Below are positions 44,611 through 56,140 of a stretch of DNA of 64,000 bases, piece by piece. The position numbers and the translations under genes were made by a program. This stretch comes from Eublepharis macularius (taxonomy: Eukaryota; Chordata; Lepidosauria; Squamata; Eublepharidae), in assembly GCF_028583425.1 (NCBI RefSeq), contig NC_072801.1, forward strand, positions 58,791,766 to 58,855,765. The letters are read 5' to 3'. The notes under the pieces were generated by a model. That model was not told the DNA's origin. It saw only the letters and a list, made by a program, of their open reading frames with translations, and did no database searches. Each line of letters begins with the position of its first letter. The first letter of the stretch is position 1.

Positions 44611-45235
44611 TTGTGGAAATTTTTATTTAGTTTAAATAATTAACTAACAGTTAACATTACAACATTATAACAACATAGAACAAATTAACAAGCAAACATA
44701 GTTAGTGTATCTCACAAGTATTAGAATCTTAACAGACTGTTAATATTTAAGAGTAGTTATGTACTCTTTAAAGCTAAAATACCTTAACATTAATTTAGGG
44801 CAACCAAAAAAAGGATAAATGTTTAGGAGGATGTATATCATTGACAAGTAAAAATTAAAAAAATGGAAACCATTTAGATACAAAGTTAGTTTCTTTCGAA
44901 CGAAGTTGTGATTGACTAATGATTTCTGCGATTTTTTCTTGGATATAGAAATCCCATAGTTTAATTAACCAATTTTCGATAGAGGGGATTTTAGGTGAAT
45001 TCCAGTTGGATGCTAATAGTGACTTAGCGGCCATCAAAAGGTTGCAGATTAACTCCTTCCTTATTTTAGGAATGTCTACAGTCTCCCATTGGTTCAAAAA
45101 AATTAGTTTTGGATCAAAGGGGATAGAATATCCAGTGATATCTTTTATGTTTGTTAGAATTTCCTTCCAAAATTTCTCAACATATGGGCAAGCCCACATA
45201 GTGAGCTTTTCAAGAAAGGGCAGGAGGAAAATGTA
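44611..45235 (-). mobile_element. L1-type LINE 3' end, 5'-truncated
   Basis: The frame 44855-45199 reads as the L1 ORF2 C-terminus (CPYVEKFWKEILTNIK, KSLLASNWNSPKIPSIENWL). The 3' UTR runs left to a poly-T (poly-A on minus) at about 44607-44616. Confidence 0.75.
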
Positions 45236-45854
45236 GATGGGAGGGAGCCTTTTTCATAGCTTCAAACCATACCTACAGGCTGTTCAGTCCCTTAAAATGT
45301 CTTCAACAAGTAAGCTCAACTTGGGGAGCAGGGTGGGAACTTTACCCTTTTTACAGTACCCCAACAACTGACTCAACGGAACTGAAATCTCTGCTTGCTC
45401 CAAGTCAATCCCTTTCAGGTCTCAAAAAGCATCCCTTTGAGGCAATCCACCTAGTCACCTCATCTGCATCTCACCAATCCGTGGCATTTGTTTCAAGACA
45501 TACTAAAGGTGAGCCAGGTTTTAGAACTACCTGTCCACTTCATTTCCCATCCTCAACATCTGCCTTCTTAGTTTTGTGCAATATCAGACTGTGCAATATT
45601 AAAACCCTTTGCCAAGATTACTTTGCCTCCTACAGGCTTTCCAAACAACTCCCTCCATTCATGATCAGACACATGGCAATTCTGTTACCAAACAACCATT
45701 GCTTCCTATTTTCCTCCTTCTGTGGGGAAAAAAACACAATTGCAACACCTGACTCTTGTGAAGCAGGCACACAAAGGTCCCTGTGGGCAGTTGTACGAAA
45801 CCGTTACACCAGGCTAGTCTGAGCTTGAAGAAGGTTGCACAACTCCAACTTGTG

Positions 45855-46177
45855 CAGAGGTGGGCAAATTATGGCCCAGGGGCCACATCCATTCCAGGCC
45901 CCACTGGAGCTTTTCATCCAGCCCTCAAGATGTTGAACTAGTTGGGAGCACCAGCATCAATGCCACATCAGCTAGCAGTCCAACGTGCTCAAAAAACCTG
46001 TTAAGCTCCTTGAAGGCCGAGTGCTACAAAGGGCCATTAAGAAGAGTGGAGCCGGTCGCATCTTGATCGCTGCCTGCTTTGGCTCTGTAAACAGGAAGAG
46101 CTGGCATCCAACAGAATCCCCAAATGCAAGCAGAGACCCAGATGTTGTGGCTAGACTGAAAAATTTGCCCACCCCTG
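45855..46177. mobile_element. hAT-type MITE
   Basis: Terminal repeats CAGAGGTGGGCAAATT and AATTTGCCCACCCCTG. The interior is GC-mixed and non-coding. No clean 8-bp target duplication remains. Confidence 0.75.
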
Positions 46178-46499
46178 AGCTGGCATCTTCTCAAGGCACA
46201 AGCAAGAATCTAATGCCCTGAAGAAGAAATATGCAGCAATGGCCCATGTTTGAACAACTGGGCTTGGCTGCTGGCATTGTGACTCTGTTTGCCGTGCAAC
46301 TACGATTCAAGCCCAAACGACATACAGTGTGGTGGAACTGCAGCTGGGGGGGGGCAGTGACAAAGCGCGTGCTGTGCAACACAGAAAGGCCTTGGCTCAG
46401 TTCTCGACATGTCCTTTGAAAAAGGGCTCAATTCACAGGTGGGAAAAGCCTTTCACTGCCCACTGCCCTGGAGACCGAACTGCAGTCATGCAAAACCAG

Positions 46500-46711
46500 G
46501 GCCGATTCCAGACGACTAACCTTAAATCGCTCCATGCCGCCCTCTTCCGGATCGCGACGGGGAAAATGCGAAATATCGCGTTTCCTCGCGCGAGTTTTGC
46601 GCGACGACGCGCAAAACTCGCGCGAGGAAACGCGATATTTCGCATTTTCCCCGTCGCGATCCGGAAGAGGGCGGCATGGAGCGATTTAAGGTTAGTCGTC
46701 TGGAATCGGCC
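46500..46711. mobile_element. Near-perfect CpG-rich palindromic MITE
   Basis: The two 106-bp arms, starting GGCCGATTCCAGACGACTAA, are identical except for one pair at the centre (46604/46607). It is flanked by CAG on both sides (46497-46499, 46712-46714). Arms are full of intact CpG. Open frames on both strands read the same peptide, a symmetry effect. A 3-bp duplication suggests a PIF/Harbinger-like mechanism, which is inference. Confidence 0.9.
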
Positions 46712-46982
46712 CAGATGTCTCCAACCTACGGCTGTAAAACCAAATGTGGCTTAGAACAGAATCAAGTCCATCAAGAAGATGAAACCTTTACATTAAGGTA
46801 TATTTACATTAAGAGGGAGGTGGGATGCTTGAATAACCAGTAAGTTAAGGGAATGGCAGGCAAAGATTTTTATGGAACTGAATGGCTGCTTGGAGATGCT
46901 TGACAGGAAGAGAATTGAATGACAGAGGTGAACAGCTGCTAGAAATTCAAGTGCAACCATGATCAGATTCACACCAGTGCAC

Positions 46983-47383
46983 CAGGGCCGGATCTAGGGT
47001 TGCCGGTGCCCAGGGCAACCTTAGTCTGGCTCCTCGCACGCGTGTGCTTCCGGCGCTGCATGATGACATCACTTCCATGATGTCATCACGCGAGGAGGAG
47101 CGTGCCACCTGCACGGCTCGCTGGCTGCCTTGGTGTGCCACGGAGTTGGCGGGCGTGGGTGGCCTCCCAGCCCCCCGCACTGCCTTTCACCTGCCCCGCA
47201 GGACAGGGTGCACGCAGCAAGCTAGCCACCCCCTGTCCTGTGGGGCAGGCAAATGGTGCGGGCGGCCTCCCAGCACCCCGCGCTGCCACCTGCATGCTCC
47301 TGGCGGCTGGCAGCTGCGCCCGGTGCCCCCTCATTGGCGGCGCCGGGGCAGACTACCCCCCTGCCCCCGTCGATCCAGCCCTG
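46983..47383. mobile_element. hAT-type non-autonomous element, GC-rich
   Basis: Ends CAGGGCCGGATCTAG and CGATCCAGCCCTG, with a perfect 8-bp duplication cagtgcac at 46975-46982 and 47384-47391. The interior is GC-rich with many chance open frames. Confidence 0.88.
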
Positions 47384-47639
47384 CAGTGCACTGAAACTAC
47401 TGCACAGGGTTCTGCTGTATGCACTTATTCTCGCCCATGAGACTGCATATGTGCCACTGCCTAACACAAGACTAACAACCAGCGTTTGGGCTCAGAAGTT
47501 TTATGGACTACTCATGAACATTTTAATGGTCAGTAATGTTGACATGTATTATTTCAGTGATGCAAATGTCCTCTCTTATACTGGCTCTTTGTTGATCTCT
47601 TGTCTTGAACTTAGACATAGCTTGGCTCTTTAATTATAA

Positions 47640-48685
47640 AAGGCTGCAGAATCCTGGACCAGGCAATGCCAAGACAGACAGACTACAAGTCTGACCCAGT
47701 GTAAGGTGGATTCATAGATCGTGATATAATTTGCCACTTCTCAGTGGCCTGGCTAGAACCTCACTCTTTTCACAGGAGGCCTGGAACCCCAAACTTCTCT
47801 GCTTACATCCCCCCACCACTGTTGCCTCACACTTCCCTCTCACAGGTTCCTCAGCCAAATTTCAAACACTGCCATTCTGTCCCAGACCTTAAGCATTACT
47901 TTACAATGTGACCTCCAGGCCTGGCACAGGAGCTGCTTCATACAAAAGCGACCTTGAAGTTCTGCTTAAAGAGGAAGCTGCAGAAATGTGCAATACAACC
48001 ACAAGATGCCTCGGGCTTGCTGATTAGGGAACCATCCGATCTTACCAATCTACCCCTCCAGGCTCTTCAAAACTCATTTTCTGGATTTGGCGCCTTCGTT
48101 CTGATCAGTTTCACTTTCACTCATGTTTCCTCAGTGGCAATTAAGACTACCAATTCCCTGCTTACAGTAAAGTTCCAACGAACTATGTGAGAACTTTCAT
48201 CTTTGTGCATGTGTGGCAACTTGCATATTGTAGCCCAAGAATCAAACTTGCTGAATCCAAGGGGAGCACTTTGCAACCCAGTTCAACTCTTTTGCCAGTT
48301 CATCATCAGTTTATCCTACTCTATAAAGGGCCTAAGTACTCAATCGTTTTTTCCATGTTTCTATGTGATCTGTGTGCGCTTGAGGGTTCTGCACTGAGAA
48401 TTCAGTTCCCAGGTGCATGAGACCCAATTTGAATAATGACCATGGTGCCCAAGGAGAAAGGGCTTCAGACTTCTCCCCCAAATGGTCTGGGGGGTGATGA
48501 CTGCTGTTTGCCCCATTTCTCCCACTACCTGCTGTCTAACAGCTTTTACCTAGAGATGTTAAGTATTGAAGCCAGGATCTTTTACAAGCAAAACAGGGCT
48601 TAACTAGAGCAGGGGTCTATCATATCTCCTCCTACGAACAGGTCCTTACACTCCTGGTTTGAATGGCCAGTGCTAATCCAGGGGA
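47640..48685. other. Nothing recognised
   Basis: No exon or clear repeat, apart from a possible reverse SINE scrap at 48545-48605 (TTGAAGCCAGGATCTTTTAC). Confidence 0.4.
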
Positions 48686-48689
48686 TGAA

Positions 48690-49065
48690 TTTTTTTTTTG
48701 CTAATCTAACTCTATATAAAGATATTTTTAATGTTTTGTTTTTAAAGTGCTGTAGGTGCTCAAACAGTGCAAAGATTTTTTTAAGAGTGAATCTAATTAG
48801 AGTGAATCAGTGTCTCAAGTTATATAGCGTTTTTGTATATCCAGAGGTGCTTGTATGATAAAGGTGATACATTGTTACCAACAATAATTATATTTCCTCC
48901 TAGGATCTATATTGTGGATATATATTTTTGTATAAGATATTTATTGGCTTTTTGTATTGTATTTTTGCATGTATTTAAAAATCTTTGCACTGTTTGAGCA
49001 CATACAGCACTTTAAAAACAAAACATTAAAATATCTTTATATGAGTTAGATTAGCAAAAAAAATT
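48690..49065. repeat. Long inverted repeat, family unknown
   Basis: Arms 48690-48783 and 48975-49065 are inverted copies (GTGCTCAAACAGTGCAAAGA; GCACTTTAAAAACAAAACAT) around an AT-rich 190-bp centre. T and A runs at the outer ends. No terminal motif of a known family recognised. Confidence 0.75.
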
Positions 49066-49069
49066 TTCT

Positions 49070-51330
49070 TCCCCTGGCAGGTGTGTTTTTTTACTTTTGC
49101 TTAGTCTATTTCTGGGGGAGCCCCTCATTTTGTTTTGATAGTTCTGATGTAACAGCAAGTTATGGTTTATGCAAAAAACAAAAAAGGAAATAATTAGTTG
49201 AACCTGGGCACACAAGGGATGGGTGGGTAAAGCACACAAGCCCAGTGCTCCATCAGGCAACACCTAACCATTACATGTGAGCCAACCGAGTGTGTGTACC
49301 ATGTGAACTGAGAGTGTTCCCTGTAATGAGCAAGAAACCTGACTTTTTGAGTAGAAGGAAAAAGGAGACAATCCACATTCCTGCAATGTGGTGCACATGT
49401 GCTCAAAATACAGTGCATCCTTCACACACACATCACAAGGTACATATTATGCACCCATTAACTCTGCAGCATGGAACATGGCCATTGTCAAAGTAGTTAG
49501 GACACCAAACCTGAAGGTATCCACCAAGCTACATTCTACACCTTTAAATTTGAAGGACAGATGAACAACGGGACTGAAATGTAGCTGGCAGAACTTCAGT
49601 AGCAAATACAGGCCTCCAAGCAGAGGCATGATTTAAAATGTGCACCAGTTTTAGGGTATAAAAATCAATTATACTCGGGGGGCTGCCCCACAGACTATAT
49701 TTCTTAGCTATATTTGCATTCTGTATGCTAAAAATGTAATGTTCCAAAGTATAAGTACAAAATGGCTGCATACTGCAAGAAATTCCTGTGACGTACCCGT
49801 ATAGAAAAATTTGCTGTGACGTACCTGTGTGGAAAAATACTGTATGGGAAATAAGGCATATCCTCCCAGCTGTTACCATCACACTCCAACTCAGGGGCCC
49901 TTAGGCAAGTTCTCTTTTGCACTGTGAAAATACCCTTCCTATCCTCAATTCCCACCTTCTCCTACTCCCTACAAACTGGAGCTACCCCACCCTAAACCAC
50001 ACACCACAATAGTACAGATGTTTAAACACTGGTGCAATGTGAGAATGATGTGTCTGCTCTCACGCACAGTCTCTCCCACTTCCACGTAAGCAAAAAACAT
50101 AGGAACAGTTCAGAGGTAATGGTCTATCATTACATAAATGAGCAAGTATGGGGGGGGATCCTCAATGTCATACGCTCCTCCCCTGGTGCAACACAGCCAG
50201 TTACAGCCCAATTTCAACATGAAACTGGCAAAGCACACTTTTCCCTGTGCAACTTTGCACAAGCTCATCTCCTTGTTTAAACTGTGCTGCCACCTGTGCA
50301 AGCAGCTACATGTACTTGGGAGATCCACAGGTATTCTGCTAGCTAAACACAGCATAGCTGCACAGCACAGGTTGTAGCACAGTTCAAATGAGACCATGCA
50401 AGAGCTGACCAGGGAGCATTTCAATGCCCTCGCATTTAAATCAGGCGCAGTGCATGATTTTGCCAGTGCAGTAAACCACAGTTTGGCATTACATCTGAAC
50501 TGCCAAACAGCACTTTGCGTTTTCTCTGGAGGCCAGGATTCCAAACCCGGGACTGACCCACATCTGGGAAACCTGACTTGCAAAGAACTATTGTTGTATT
50601 CTTACAAATATTCAAACTGGATTTTCCTGTGCGGACAAGACAACCTAGTTGTGTACGATCACTATCACACATGATGGTGCAATATCAAACACCATATGGA
50701 TGCATCATAATGCTAAATGAGTGACTGACACGACAGTAGAAACGCCTAATCAGATTGTGGAGCACAAGGGGGGAGATTAACATGCTTCATAGAATGGCAA
50801 ACCAAGCCACAGAAAAGTCTCTGAAAACAAGGAATCACCAAGCAGTCAAATGCTGAGGTGGTTGAATGTATTTCTTGTTATTTAACAAATGACATGCTGC
50901 CTCTTCAAAGCAATGCAAAAAACAAACCATTAAAAACCAAACCAATAAAAACTTAGAGCATAAAACACAAATAAAAACTCAAAGCATACAACATGCACTG
51001 ACTGTAACAATTCAGACTACGGGTGAAGAGGCGTGTTTTTCGATGTGCTCCACATAACTCCATGCAAGTATTAAAACAGCACCTCAGGGTAAGCAACTAC
51101 ATCAGGGAGAAAGGAGGCTGGCTTAGAAGCTATCTCCTAGGTGAGCTCATTTTCTGCTTGCAGTGTTTTTTTCACATAGGGAAAGCATTAAAAAACAGTA
51201 TTATTCACCTGCTGTCCAAAAAGGTACATTTCACTCTACCACTCCGGATTCTATTCTGTCCTTTAGATGCCTGCTTAGATCAGGAACATATGCTTACAGA
51301 GTCTGGGCACAAATCGACCACACACAAGCC
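49070..51330. other. Nothing recognised
   Basis: Contains a short direct repeat, GTGACGTACC followed by similar bases, at about 49789 and 49815. No exon seen. Sequence at 50020-50700 has a repeat-like look but could not be assigned. Confidence 0.4.
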
Positions 51331-51334
51331 CAGT

Positions 51335-51570
51335 GTGGTGTAGTGGTTAAAGAGCCAGACTAGGCTCTGGGAGAACCAGGTTTGAATCCCCACTCTGCCA
51401 GGGAAGCTTGGGGGATGACCTTGGGCCAGACACACATACACACACACACTCAGCCTAGCCTACCTTCCAGGGTTGCTGTGAAGATAAAATAGAGGAAAGA
51501 AGAATGATATAAGCCACCTTGGGTCCCCATTGGAGAGAAAGGTGGGATATAAATACAATAAATTAAGTTC
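51335..51570 (+). mobile_element. tRNA-derived squamate SINE, near full length
   Basis: GTGGTGTAGTGGTTAAAGAG head, CCAGGTTTGAATCCCCACTC B box, GCCTACCTTCCAGGGTTGCT body, GGGTCCCCATTGGAGAGAAA tail and ATAAATACAATAAATT end. The best-preserved copy here. Confidence 0.9.
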
Positions 51571-51999
51571 TACAACCATGCCTCCTGTTCACACACACCC
51601 AGCCATAAATACTCCAATTTCACACAGAGATTAACTTGTAAACAAACAGGTGCCAGGTTTCCACCCTTTCGGGAAGGCACTGCTGGAACTGAGAGGCCCT
51701 ATCCTGCAGCCCCCCTACCTGTGTGGCACCTAACCTTGATCACATATTGAGCCCTTTGGACACGCTCTGGGGCGCTCACACCTTTTTTTAACCATTTATT
51801 TTCCAATTCTGCTTAACATAGGTACAAAATAGAGAAAGAAAAAACCAAAAGGGGAAAGATCTAAAATCCACCGTGCCTTTGTTATGACAAGAGCCAGCGT
51901 CTCATGAACAGCTGTCAGGATTGGATCCCAGCCCATATTAAACACTCGCACTCTTCCTCCGCCCGGCTTCCCATCGGATCCCTGATCTCCACTTCCATC

Positions 52000-52560
52000 T
52001 GCAGAGGGTTAGTTTTACCCTGGCATGGCTCCTATTTATTTCCGTTCATGGCACGGATCCGGTCTCTTTCCTGCTGAAAAAGGCGAAAGCACGCCTGTCC
52101 CCGCTTGGAGATGGGGCAGCTGCTCCAGGTAAGGGAGGAGACGGGAGCGGGCAGGACAACCTGGCCCGGTCCCGCTCCAAACCGGGGCCCCTCTGCGCCC
52201 AGCCACCGTTACGCGTCTTCCTATCCCAGCCAGAGCAGGGCAGACCTTCCCCGGCGCGCTGCCTTGTACGTCCCCCTTTCGATTCCCACCTGGGGCTCCT
52301 CCTCCACCCCTTCGCTCTCCCCACCTGCCATTTCTGCGCCCCAAGCCGCCCTACCTGCTGTCAGCGCTCGCCTCGTGCGCACTCCGCTTCTCCCAGCCAC
52401 GTTGCATCAGCCACGGGCTGTTAGGGGGCGGTGCCGGAGGAGGGTTCGAGCCCAGCTCGCATCTCCGCCCACCGTGGGGGTTTCCGGGCCAGAACCGCGC
52501 TCTAACGGAGTGAACGTTGCTCAAGCCGCCTCGAAACCAAGCGGCAAGAAAAATTAGCCC
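52000..52560. promoter_or_regulatory. CpG island, unassigned promoter
   Basis: CpG-dense block in otherwise AT-rich, repeat-laden DNA, 10.7 kb upstream of the SLC6A16 ATG. It may be the SLC6A16 5' noncoding exon and promoter (minus) or start a plus-strand gene: ATGGGGCAGCTGCTCCAG at 52111-52128 is followed directly by the strong donor gtaagg. No next exon was recognised on the plus strand up to 64 kb. Confidence 0.55.
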
Positions 52561-52680
52561 CCAAATGACTTGAAAAAAATCATCATTTATTTAGCTTTTG
52601 GTACTTGGCTCCATATGGAAGTTGCTATCCCCTCACCTTGTTTGTACTTACGTTTTGATTGTGGAAATTCAATATTGAGG

Positions 52681-52895
52681 GGCCCTGACCTGGATAGCCT
52701 GGACGAGCCAGATCTCAGAAGCAGCTAAGCAGGGTCGGAGTTGGTTAGTAATTGGATGGGAGACCTCCAGCGGAGACCAGGGTTGAGTGGCTAGGCAATG
52801 ACAAACCACCTCTGTTAGTCTTTCCATGAAACCCCGTCAGGGGTCGCCATAAATCAGCTATGACTTGAGGGCACTTTCCACCACCATACATTGAA
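52681..52895 (+). mobile_element. 5S-rRNA-derived SINE, forward
   Basis: CCAGATCTCAGAAGCAGCTA, AGCAGGGTCGG and TTGGATGGGAGACC are the 5S box A/IE/C region. The tail part contains GGCAATGACAAACCACCTCT and GGGTCGCCATAAATCAGCTA. Confidence 0.88.
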
Positions 52896-52917
52896 GGGAG
52901 CTCCTACTTGTGGGGAA

Positions 52918-53042
52918 ATCAAAAAGAGTCCAGTAGCACCTTTAAGACTAACCAATTTTATTGTAGCATAAGCTTTCGAGAATCACAGTTCTCTGACTCT
53001 TTGATTTCGCTACTACAGACTAACACGGCTAACTCCTCTGGA
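52918..53042. mobile_element. Penelope-like insertion with 15-bp target duplication and internal inversion
   Basis: Flanked by cctacttgtggggaa at 52903-52917 and 53043-53057. The left part is minus (AGTCCAGTAGCACCTTTAAG to the TTCTCGAAAG side) and the right part is plus (CTACTACAGACTAACACGGC to CTCTGG). Confidence 0.85.
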
Positions 53043-53259
53043 CCTACTTGTGGGGAATACTTGTGTGCAAAAATATTGCAGGCAAAATATTGTTATTGCT
53101 ATTATTTATTTACTAGATTTCCAGGGTGTGCTCTGGGGTTGCATGATTAGTTAGCATGCCAGTCTTGTTTATTACCAGAATTAACCAGAAAAATCACTCC
53201 CACAATTAAGAACAGTTATGCTAACAAGTTATGCAACACTGCCCGCCCGCCCCCCAGCA

Positions 53260-53345
53260 TACCCTGGAGATGTAATTGGTCTTTAAGGTGCTACTGGAAC
53301 CAAATTTTGCTCTTTCACTGCAGACCAACGCAGCTACCCACCTCA
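53260..53345 (+). mobile_element. Penelope-like end fragment
   Basis: TGGTCTTTAAGGTGCTACTG then TGCAGACCAACGCAGCTACC. Confidence 0.55.
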
Positions 53346-53699
53346 ATTTCTTTATTGTTCGCCTCTCTCACCAAGACTCAAGGCGCAGTGTGAGTCAATA
53401 CAGTTGATTTCAAAGACATTTCAATAAACAATATAATAGGGTACCTAAATGCCAATTTGCAAATATTTAAAAGAAGCAGGAATCCAATACAGAGTTAAAG
53501 AAATGCTGAAACAGCATAAGCAATTCTAAGACTGACATACTAAACAACATAGAAACTACTAGGATGGAGGAAAGAGAAGAGTGTAGTGACTTTATGTTGC
53601 CAATATAGGAGCCTTTCTCTTCTGCGTTATTTGCTTGTTGTTACATCCCCCTCCTTCATATTATCCTTACAACAACTCTCTGAGGATGTACACATGCAA

Positions 53700-54060
53700 C
53701 TGTGTTATACTGAGTCAGGCTACTGGGTCTATCAAGGTCAGCACTGTCTGCTGTGACTGGTGGTGGCTCTCCATGGTCTCGAGGTCTTTCACATGACTTA
53801 CTTAAAGTGTAGTCAAGTTGCAACCAACTTATGGCAACTCCATAAGGTTTTCAAGGCAAGAGATGTTCAGAGGTGGTTTGCCATTGCCGCCTTCTGTGTA
53901 GCAGCCCCGGACCTCCTTGGTGGTCTCCCATCCAAGTACTGATCAGGGATGATCCTGCTTAGTTTCTGAAATCTGTCAACATCACCTGCTACCCAAATCT
54001 TTTAAAACTGGGTATCTTGGGGATTGAACCCAGGACCTTCTATTTGCAAAGCACTGCAAT
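53700..54060 (-). mobile_element. tRNA-derived SINE split by a 5S-derived SINE
   Basis: Left part 53700-53794 (TACTGAGTCAGGCTACTGGG, CTTTCACATGACT) and right part 53986-54060 (GGGGATTGAACCCAGGACCT) make one reverse copy. The insert between them is 5S-derived. Confidence 0.7.
53795..53985 (-). mobile_element. 5S-rRNA-derived SINE
   Basis: GTCAAGTTGCAACCAACTTA, GGTGGTCTCCCATCCAAGTA, ATCCTGCTTAGTTTCTGAAA; reverse orientation. Confidence 0.8.
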
Positions 54061-54303
54061 GGCCTGAGTGTTCAGGAGAACCTATGCGTTTTGCATTCCA
54101 GTAGGGTTCTCTGCTGATGTTTGGTTGAATATGCAGTCTTTGGACGCTGAGCAATATAAGTCACTCCACTCTTGTCTATATGCTGTATATGTTGAACTTC
54201 TGCATAGTCCTGGTTTAATTCAGTTCAGGCCTAAGCAAAGTTTATACCACTGAAGTTTATACCACTGAAGTCCACTGAAGTTTAGCTTAGAAGGTTGCAG
54301 TGT

Positions 54304-54306
<3 letters not shown>

Positions 54307-54346
<40 letters not shown>
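54307..54346 (+). repeat. TG microsatellite
   Basis: About 20 TG units. Confidence 0.95.
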
Positions 54347-54349
<3 letters not shown>

Positions 54350-54947
54350 TTTTGTATATGCATTGACGGCTTGTGTCCTAGAAAATCCTTGACACATTTA
54401 TCATAAAAGATCACATCTTCTGTGACCCACAAGCATTTAGAGGTGCTGTGTCTTTTTTATTTTATTTTTCTTCTGTGGAGGTCTAATTGCATAATTTTAC
54501 ACTCTAACCTCACATATGTGTGGTTTGGTATTCTTTGGGGTTAGTTACACCATTCACACAACTTTTAGCATTTCCAATGAATGGCTAGGTTTCTGCAGGC
54601 TCATATAAGGAGAGAAATTAAAACAGAGGAGCAGCATAGCTCAGAACCTTCACACTCCCTCTGTAAATATTTGCTAGACTGTTTGGGTTGAGTATTTTTG
54701 TAATTGACTTCATCCACATGCCCTACTGTCTCTTTTCCACAGCACTTATGACACTGTTTCTTTGTGCTCCTCTTGCAAATTAATTTCCCCTCCTGAGCAA
54801 ATCTGTTCTCTGTCCCAGCACTGAGGTAGAAAAGCATTTGGCTGTAAAATTTAAGTAAATAGTCCTACGACTGAGGCTGTGTTAAGTTTAAAATCCAGTG
54901 ATTCTCTTCCTCTCAGATGGATCCAATGTCTCCCTTCCTTTAACAAT

Positions 54948-55300
54948 CAGGGGTCCTCAACTTTTATTATTCTGTTGGTCGCTTCTGGATTCATGAAAGC
55001 AGGTAGTGGGCACCATCACAAAATGGCTGCCATGGTGGGCACAGCTAACCACAAAATGGCTACTATGGGGACTGGAGCCAGTCATAAAACATGGAGAAGT
55101 TTGAAGTGTTCCTCTATGATGGAGGCAACTGTTTCTGAATGGGTGCTTCTTGCAGACAAAGGTGATGCCTCCTGGGCTCTTCATAAGGAAGCCAAGGCTG
55201 GCCCTTTGCTTTGGGACACAGAGGCTTTGGCAAAGGCGGGAGTGGGCATTAGGAAAGAAAGCAGTAGGCATCATGGCACCCATGAGATGGGAGTAGCATG
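54948..55300. mobile_element. hAT-like fragment, tentative
   Basis: CAGGGGTCCTCAACTTTTAT start and repeated CACAAAATGGCTGCCATGG / CACAAAATGGCTACTATGG blocks resemble a common reptile hAT MITE. The right terminus is not clear. Confidence 0.4.
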
Positions 55301-55924
55301 GCTTCTTCCAATAAGTGCTTTTACATTTCCCCCACCAGATAAAGTCTATCAAAAGGAAGAGAGTCATTGAATCTGACTAGCTGTTTTAAAGTGGGAGAAT
55401 TTAGACATATGATGCTGCTATATGCTGATTCAGACCCTTGCTCCATCTAGTTTCATATCCTCTGCCCTGTCTCGAAATGACTCCCCAGAGTCTTATGCAG
55501 AGAAAGGACCCTACCAACAAAGAGTTCCTTAAACACCCAATGTGGCTGCCTTCAAGTCCCAAATGAGCCAAGAACAGCCTGGCCTCCTTAAATGCAAGCA
55601 CTGTTCTGAAAAGCACTGCCAAAATTATGGCACAAATTACAGCAACAGGAGAATGCCAGCCTCTCCCCCACCCCCAAATCACCTAACAATTATCCCTAAT
55701 TTAAGCAATCATTTAGTGGAAAATGTTAGTGGAGTGGAAGAGATCACTAATATGGCTGTCGATATTGCAATTAAACTGTAAACCAAATTAAAAATCCTTA
55801 GTAAAGAAAGAAGAGATGAAGAAGACAGATGATCTGGAAAGTCAGGGGAGACAGGTCAATCAATACTCCTGTGGCTTCCCAGATGGAGCAGATGGGAGCG
55901 GGGGTTTACCTATGGGGTCTTACC

Positions 55925-56140
55925 TATGGACTCCAACTTGAGAAATTCCTGGAGATCTGGGGGGTGAGACCTAGAGAAACCTGGAGAAAGTGGGGTTTGG
56001 GGAGGGAAAGGACCTTGGCATGGCATAATTCCATAGAGTCCACCCCAAAAGTAGCCATTTTCTCCAGGTGAACCTGGCCTGGAGACCAGTTGTAATTCCA
56101 GATCTCCAGCCACTACCTGGAGGCTGGCAACCCTACCTAT
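55925..56140. mobile_element. hAT-like MITE (GGCAACCCTA end)
   Basis: CTGGAGATCTGG, GTAGCCATTTTCTCCAGGTG, CCTGGAGACCAGTTG and the terminus GGAGGCTGGCAACCCTA. Same family as 24299-24535, opposite strand; left end not defined. Confidence 0.6.

Noticed and set aside
44855-45199. 114-aa minus-strand frame
   Set aside because: Recognised as an L1 ORF2 C-terminal remnant, not a host gene.
46329-46754. 141-aa plus-strand and 70-aa minus-strand frames
   Set aside because: Both run through the palindrome and read the same peptide, so they arise from symmetry, not coding.
52105-52557. 150-aa frame in the 52-kb CpG island
   Set aside because: Pro/Ala/Arg-rich composition frame; the donor gtaagg at 52129 suggests that transcription, if any, splices out early.
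52700-52770. Possible 5S rRNA gene
   Set aside because: Only the internal 5S region is present and it continues into a SINE tail shared by four other copies.
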